Assembly: GCA_003577145.1 (NCBI GenBank)
Contig: QEUP01000003.1
Coordinates: forward strand, 1 to 64,000
Reading direction: 5' to 3'
From: Acidobacteriota bacterium
Lineage (GTDB): Bacteria > Actinomycetota > Acidimicrobiia > Acidimicrobiales > Microtrichaceae
Length of the DNA: 64,000 nucleotides
Below the pieces are notes generated by a model that had not been told where the DNA came from, did not search any database, and saw only the letters and a program-made list of their open reading frames with translations. The position numbers and the translations under genes are program-made. The first letter of the stretch is position 1. Each line of letters starts with the position of its first letter. Positions 62,183 through 64,000 of the stretch are shown one piece after another.

Positions 62183-62908
62183 TCACTCCCAGCGGAAACA
62201 GGCTGCCGCGGCGGCCGGAAGAGCCACAGCCCAGATCACGAGCACGATCCAGGCCCGCCCCGCCACCTCCGCGCCCGCCTTGAGCGAGCCCACGACCACC
62301 TCCGAAAGAGCCGCCGCGGGAAGGAGGCGGGAAAGCGCGGCGAGCCAGTCGGGCAGTTCGCTGAGGGGAAAGACCATGCCTCCGGTGAGCAGGAACAGGA
62401 GCCAGAGCCCGTTCGCCAAGCCAAGCGTGACGGTGCCGGGAAGGGTGCCCGCCAGCAGCAGCCCCAGTCCGGCGAACGCCAGCGTGCCGAGGAGGACGCC
62501 CGCCGCGGCAGAGGGCCAACCGGTGCTGTCCGGCGACCACCCGAGCAGGTAGGCGACCGGTATGAGCACCGCGAATTGCACCGCCTCGATACAGACAACT
62601 GTCGATGCCTTGGCAGCCACCAGTCGCGGTCGACCCAGAGGCGTCGTCCCGAGCCGCTTCAGCACCAGATACTGACGTTCGAAACCGGTGCTGATGCCGA
62701 GGCTGACCATGGCACTCGACATGACCGCCAACGCGAGGATGGCTGGGGCGAGGAAATCGACGGGATCGGTCGTACCCGTCGGGAGAACCTCGACCATCGA
62801 GAAGAACACCAACAGCATCACCGGGATGACGACGCTGACGAGCATCTGCTCGCCCTGGCGCAAAGTGAGGGTCAACTCTGTGCGGACCTGGGCCAGGTAT
62901 GCGCTCAC
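62183..62908 (-). CDS. ABC-2 type exporter permease
   Basis: A 241-residue permease with six hydrophobic helices. It has the ABC-2 layout: a polar start, LVSVVIPVMLLVFFSMV, GFERQYLVLKRLGTTPLGR in the cytoplasmic loop and LLFLLTGGMVFPLSELPDWL near helix 5. Partner of the ATPase gene upstream, whose stop overlaps its start. Drug or lipid export is likely. Confidence 0.9.
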   Translation of the reverse strand: MSAYLAQVRTELTLTLRQGEQMLVSVVIPVMLLVFFSMVEVLPTGTTDPVDFLAPAILALAVMSSAMVSLGISTGFERQYLVLKRLGTTPLGRPRLVAAKASTVVCIEAVQFAVLIPVAYLLGWSPDSTGWPSAAAGVLLGTLAFAGLGLLLAGTLPGTVTLGLANGLWLLFLLTGGMVFPLSELPDWLAALSRLLPAAALSEVVVGSLKAGAEVAGRAWIVLVIWAVALPAAAAACFRWE

Positions 62909-63870
62909 GGGGGAGGCCCCTGCGCTCTCTCCTGCGAGTTGGTCGAGTTGCCTCGGGCGGTGCCCTCGACGGGCCTGCTACGGGTCAGCCGTAGGAAGAC
63001 GTCGTCGAGCCGCTGCCTGCCGGCACGGAGGTCGGCGATCGCCAGGTCCCTTGCGGCGAGCCAGGACGTGACGGCTGCCACGTTCGCGGGGTCCGGCGCG
63101 ATCTCCACGCGGTACTCGCCCACGCTGAGCTCGACGACCTTTCCTCCCACCGCCGCACCCAAGCCCTCGAGGTCAAGGGTGCTCGGACCGCTGAAGAGGA
63201 TGTGGTCGGTCTCGCCGGCCACGAGCTCGAGCGGCCGGCCGGCGGCGACGACCTCGCCGTGGTCGATGATGATCACGTGGTCAGCCAGCTTCTCCGCCTC
63301 CTCGAGGTCGTGGGTGGCAAGCAGGACGCAGACGCCGCGGTCGACGAGGTCGCGCACGATCTCGCGGATCAGCAGCCGTCCTTCGACGTCGACACCGGCT
63401 GTCGGCTCGTCCAGGAAGGCGACCGAAGGTCGCCCCACCAGAGCCAGCGCCAAGGAGAGTCGCTGCTGTTCACCGCCTGACAACCGCCGCCAGGTCGTAC
63501 GGGCCTTGCTGCTCAGCCCGACGCGATCGACCAGCTCCCCGGGGTCCAGGGGGTCCCGGTGGTAGGCGGCGAAGAGCTGCACGACTTCGCCCACGCGGAT
63601 CCCGGTGTAGACGCCTCCCTCCTGGAGCATGACGCCGATCCGGGGCAAGAGTCGCGACCGGTCCGAGAAGGGATCGAGGCCGAGAACTCGCACCGACCCG
63701 CTCGTCGGCCGCCGGTAGCCTTCGAGGCACTCGATGGTCGAGGTCTTGCCGGCCCCGTTTGGACCGAGAACCACCGTCACCTCTCCTGCTTCGGCGGTGA
63801 ACACGACCTGGTCCACCGCTGTCAGGTCGCCGTAGCGGATGGTGAGGTCGTTCACCTCGATGGCAGGCAC
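62905..63870 (-). CDS. ABC transporter ATP-binding protein (exporter)
   Basis: A 321-residue ATPase of the DrrA/NodI type. Walker A LGPNGAGKTST near residue 40, Q-loop IGVMLQEGGVY, signature RLSGGEQQRLSLALAL, Walker B VAFLDEPTAGVD and switch LLATHDLEEAE. An extra C-terminal domain of about 90 residues follows, as in DrrA. GTG at 63870; earlier starts lie in the serS leader. Overlaps the permease. Confidence 0.93.
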   Translation of the reverse strand: MPAIEVNDLTIRYGDLTAVDQVVFTAEAGEVTVVLGPNGAGKTSTIECLEGYRRPTSGSVRVLGLDPFSDRSRLLPRIGVMLQEGGVYTGIRVGEVVQLFAAYHRDPLDPGELVDRVGLSSKARTTWRRLSGGEQQRLSLALALVGRPSVAFLDEPTAGVDVEGRLLIREIVRDLVDRGVCVLLATHDLEEAEKLADHVIIIDHGEVVAAGRPLELVAGETDHILFSGPSTLDLEGLGAAVGGKVVELSVGEYRVEIAPDPANVAAVTSWLAARDLAIADLRAGRQRLDDVFLRLTRSRPVEGTARGNSTNSQERAQGPPP

Positions 63871-63928
63871 TGCGTGACCGTAGCAATGCGTTCGGTCCGC
63901 GGGCGATCTCCGGCTACCGTGCTCTCCC

Positions 63929-64000
63929 ATGCTCGATGTGCGCCTGCTTCGCACTGACCTCGAAGCAGTGGAGGCCGGCATAGCCCGCCGGGGGGGCGAC
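63929..64000 (+). CDS. serS: Seryl-tRNA synthetase (5' end, cut by window)
   Basis: Twenty-four codons from ATG to the edge. The sequence MLDVRLLRTDLEAVEAGIA is the start of the long coiled-coil tRNA-binding arm of SerRS. Divergent from the ABC exporter genes across a 58-base gap. Confidence 0.8.
   Translation, partial: MLDVRLLRTDLEAVEAGIARRGGD

Overview
The window is high-GC DNA, densely packed with genes, from an actinobacterium. Several things point that way: a bc1-aa3 respiratory set with a di-haem QcrC and an actinobacterial-type subunit IV (CtaF), ergothioneine genes, a ClpS/DUF2017 pair, purine genes of the PurS/PurQ/small-PurL type, an LAFTG-type wall-anchored surface protein, and many ATGA/GTGA start-stop overlaps. 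Class Acidimicrobiia is my best guess from the overall gene style; no marker here proves it.

Layout. 1-6.1 kb (mostly minus strand): a decayed glycosyltransferase remnant, an alpha/beta hydrolase, a tandem HD-GYP/LuxR regulator, a membrane-anchored ECF sigma factor fused to its own zinc-finger domain, an LAFTG surface protein and a beta-lactamase-like lipoprotein. 6.2-15.3 kb: the main respiratory chain, with ctaE-qcrC-qcrA-qcrB leftward and ctaG-ctaC-ctaD-ctaF-ndh2 rightward from a shared divergent start region. 15.4-18.1 kb: a second serine hydrolase, a secreted metzincin-like protein and a lipoprotein. 18.1-22.5 kb (minus): ergothioneine genes egtA-egtB-egtC-egtD, without egtE. 22.6-24.7 kb (plus): queuosine precursor genes queF-queC-queE-queD. 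24.8-27.3 kb: clpB behind a near-perfect inverted repeat. 28-43.2 kb: purine biosynthesis (purA, purD, purE, purB, purC, purS, purQ, purL, purF, purM), interrupted by a few small proteins and an MMPL transporter. 43.2-52.5 kb: ECF sigma/anti-sigma pair, ParA plus zinc-ribbon protein, ACT-domain malic enzyme, HAD hydrolase, a tRNA Glu-Asp-Phe cluster, membrane metallopeptidase, polysaccharide deacetylase, DUF2017 and ClpS.

52.6-61.9 kb holds a second oxidase locus. It starts with ctaB (haem O synthase), ends with a second ctaG, and contains a complete caa3-type enzyme (subunit II fused to cytochrome c, subunits I, III and IV). Between ctaB and that enzyme lie three genes that look like a shadow oxidase: a full-length CoxI homologue in which all six haem/copper histidines are replaced, a CoxIII-like protein, and a CtaF-like protein with an extra membrane domain. 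This is the most interesting part of the window. The window ends with an ABC exporter pair and the first 24 codons of serS.

Functionally the window is mostly core metabolism: two cytochrome oxidases supplied by bc1 and NDH-2, de novo purine synthesis nearly complete to AICAR level (purN, purK and purH are not here), thiol protection (ergothioneine), tRNA modification (queuosine) and protein quality control (ClpB, ClpS).
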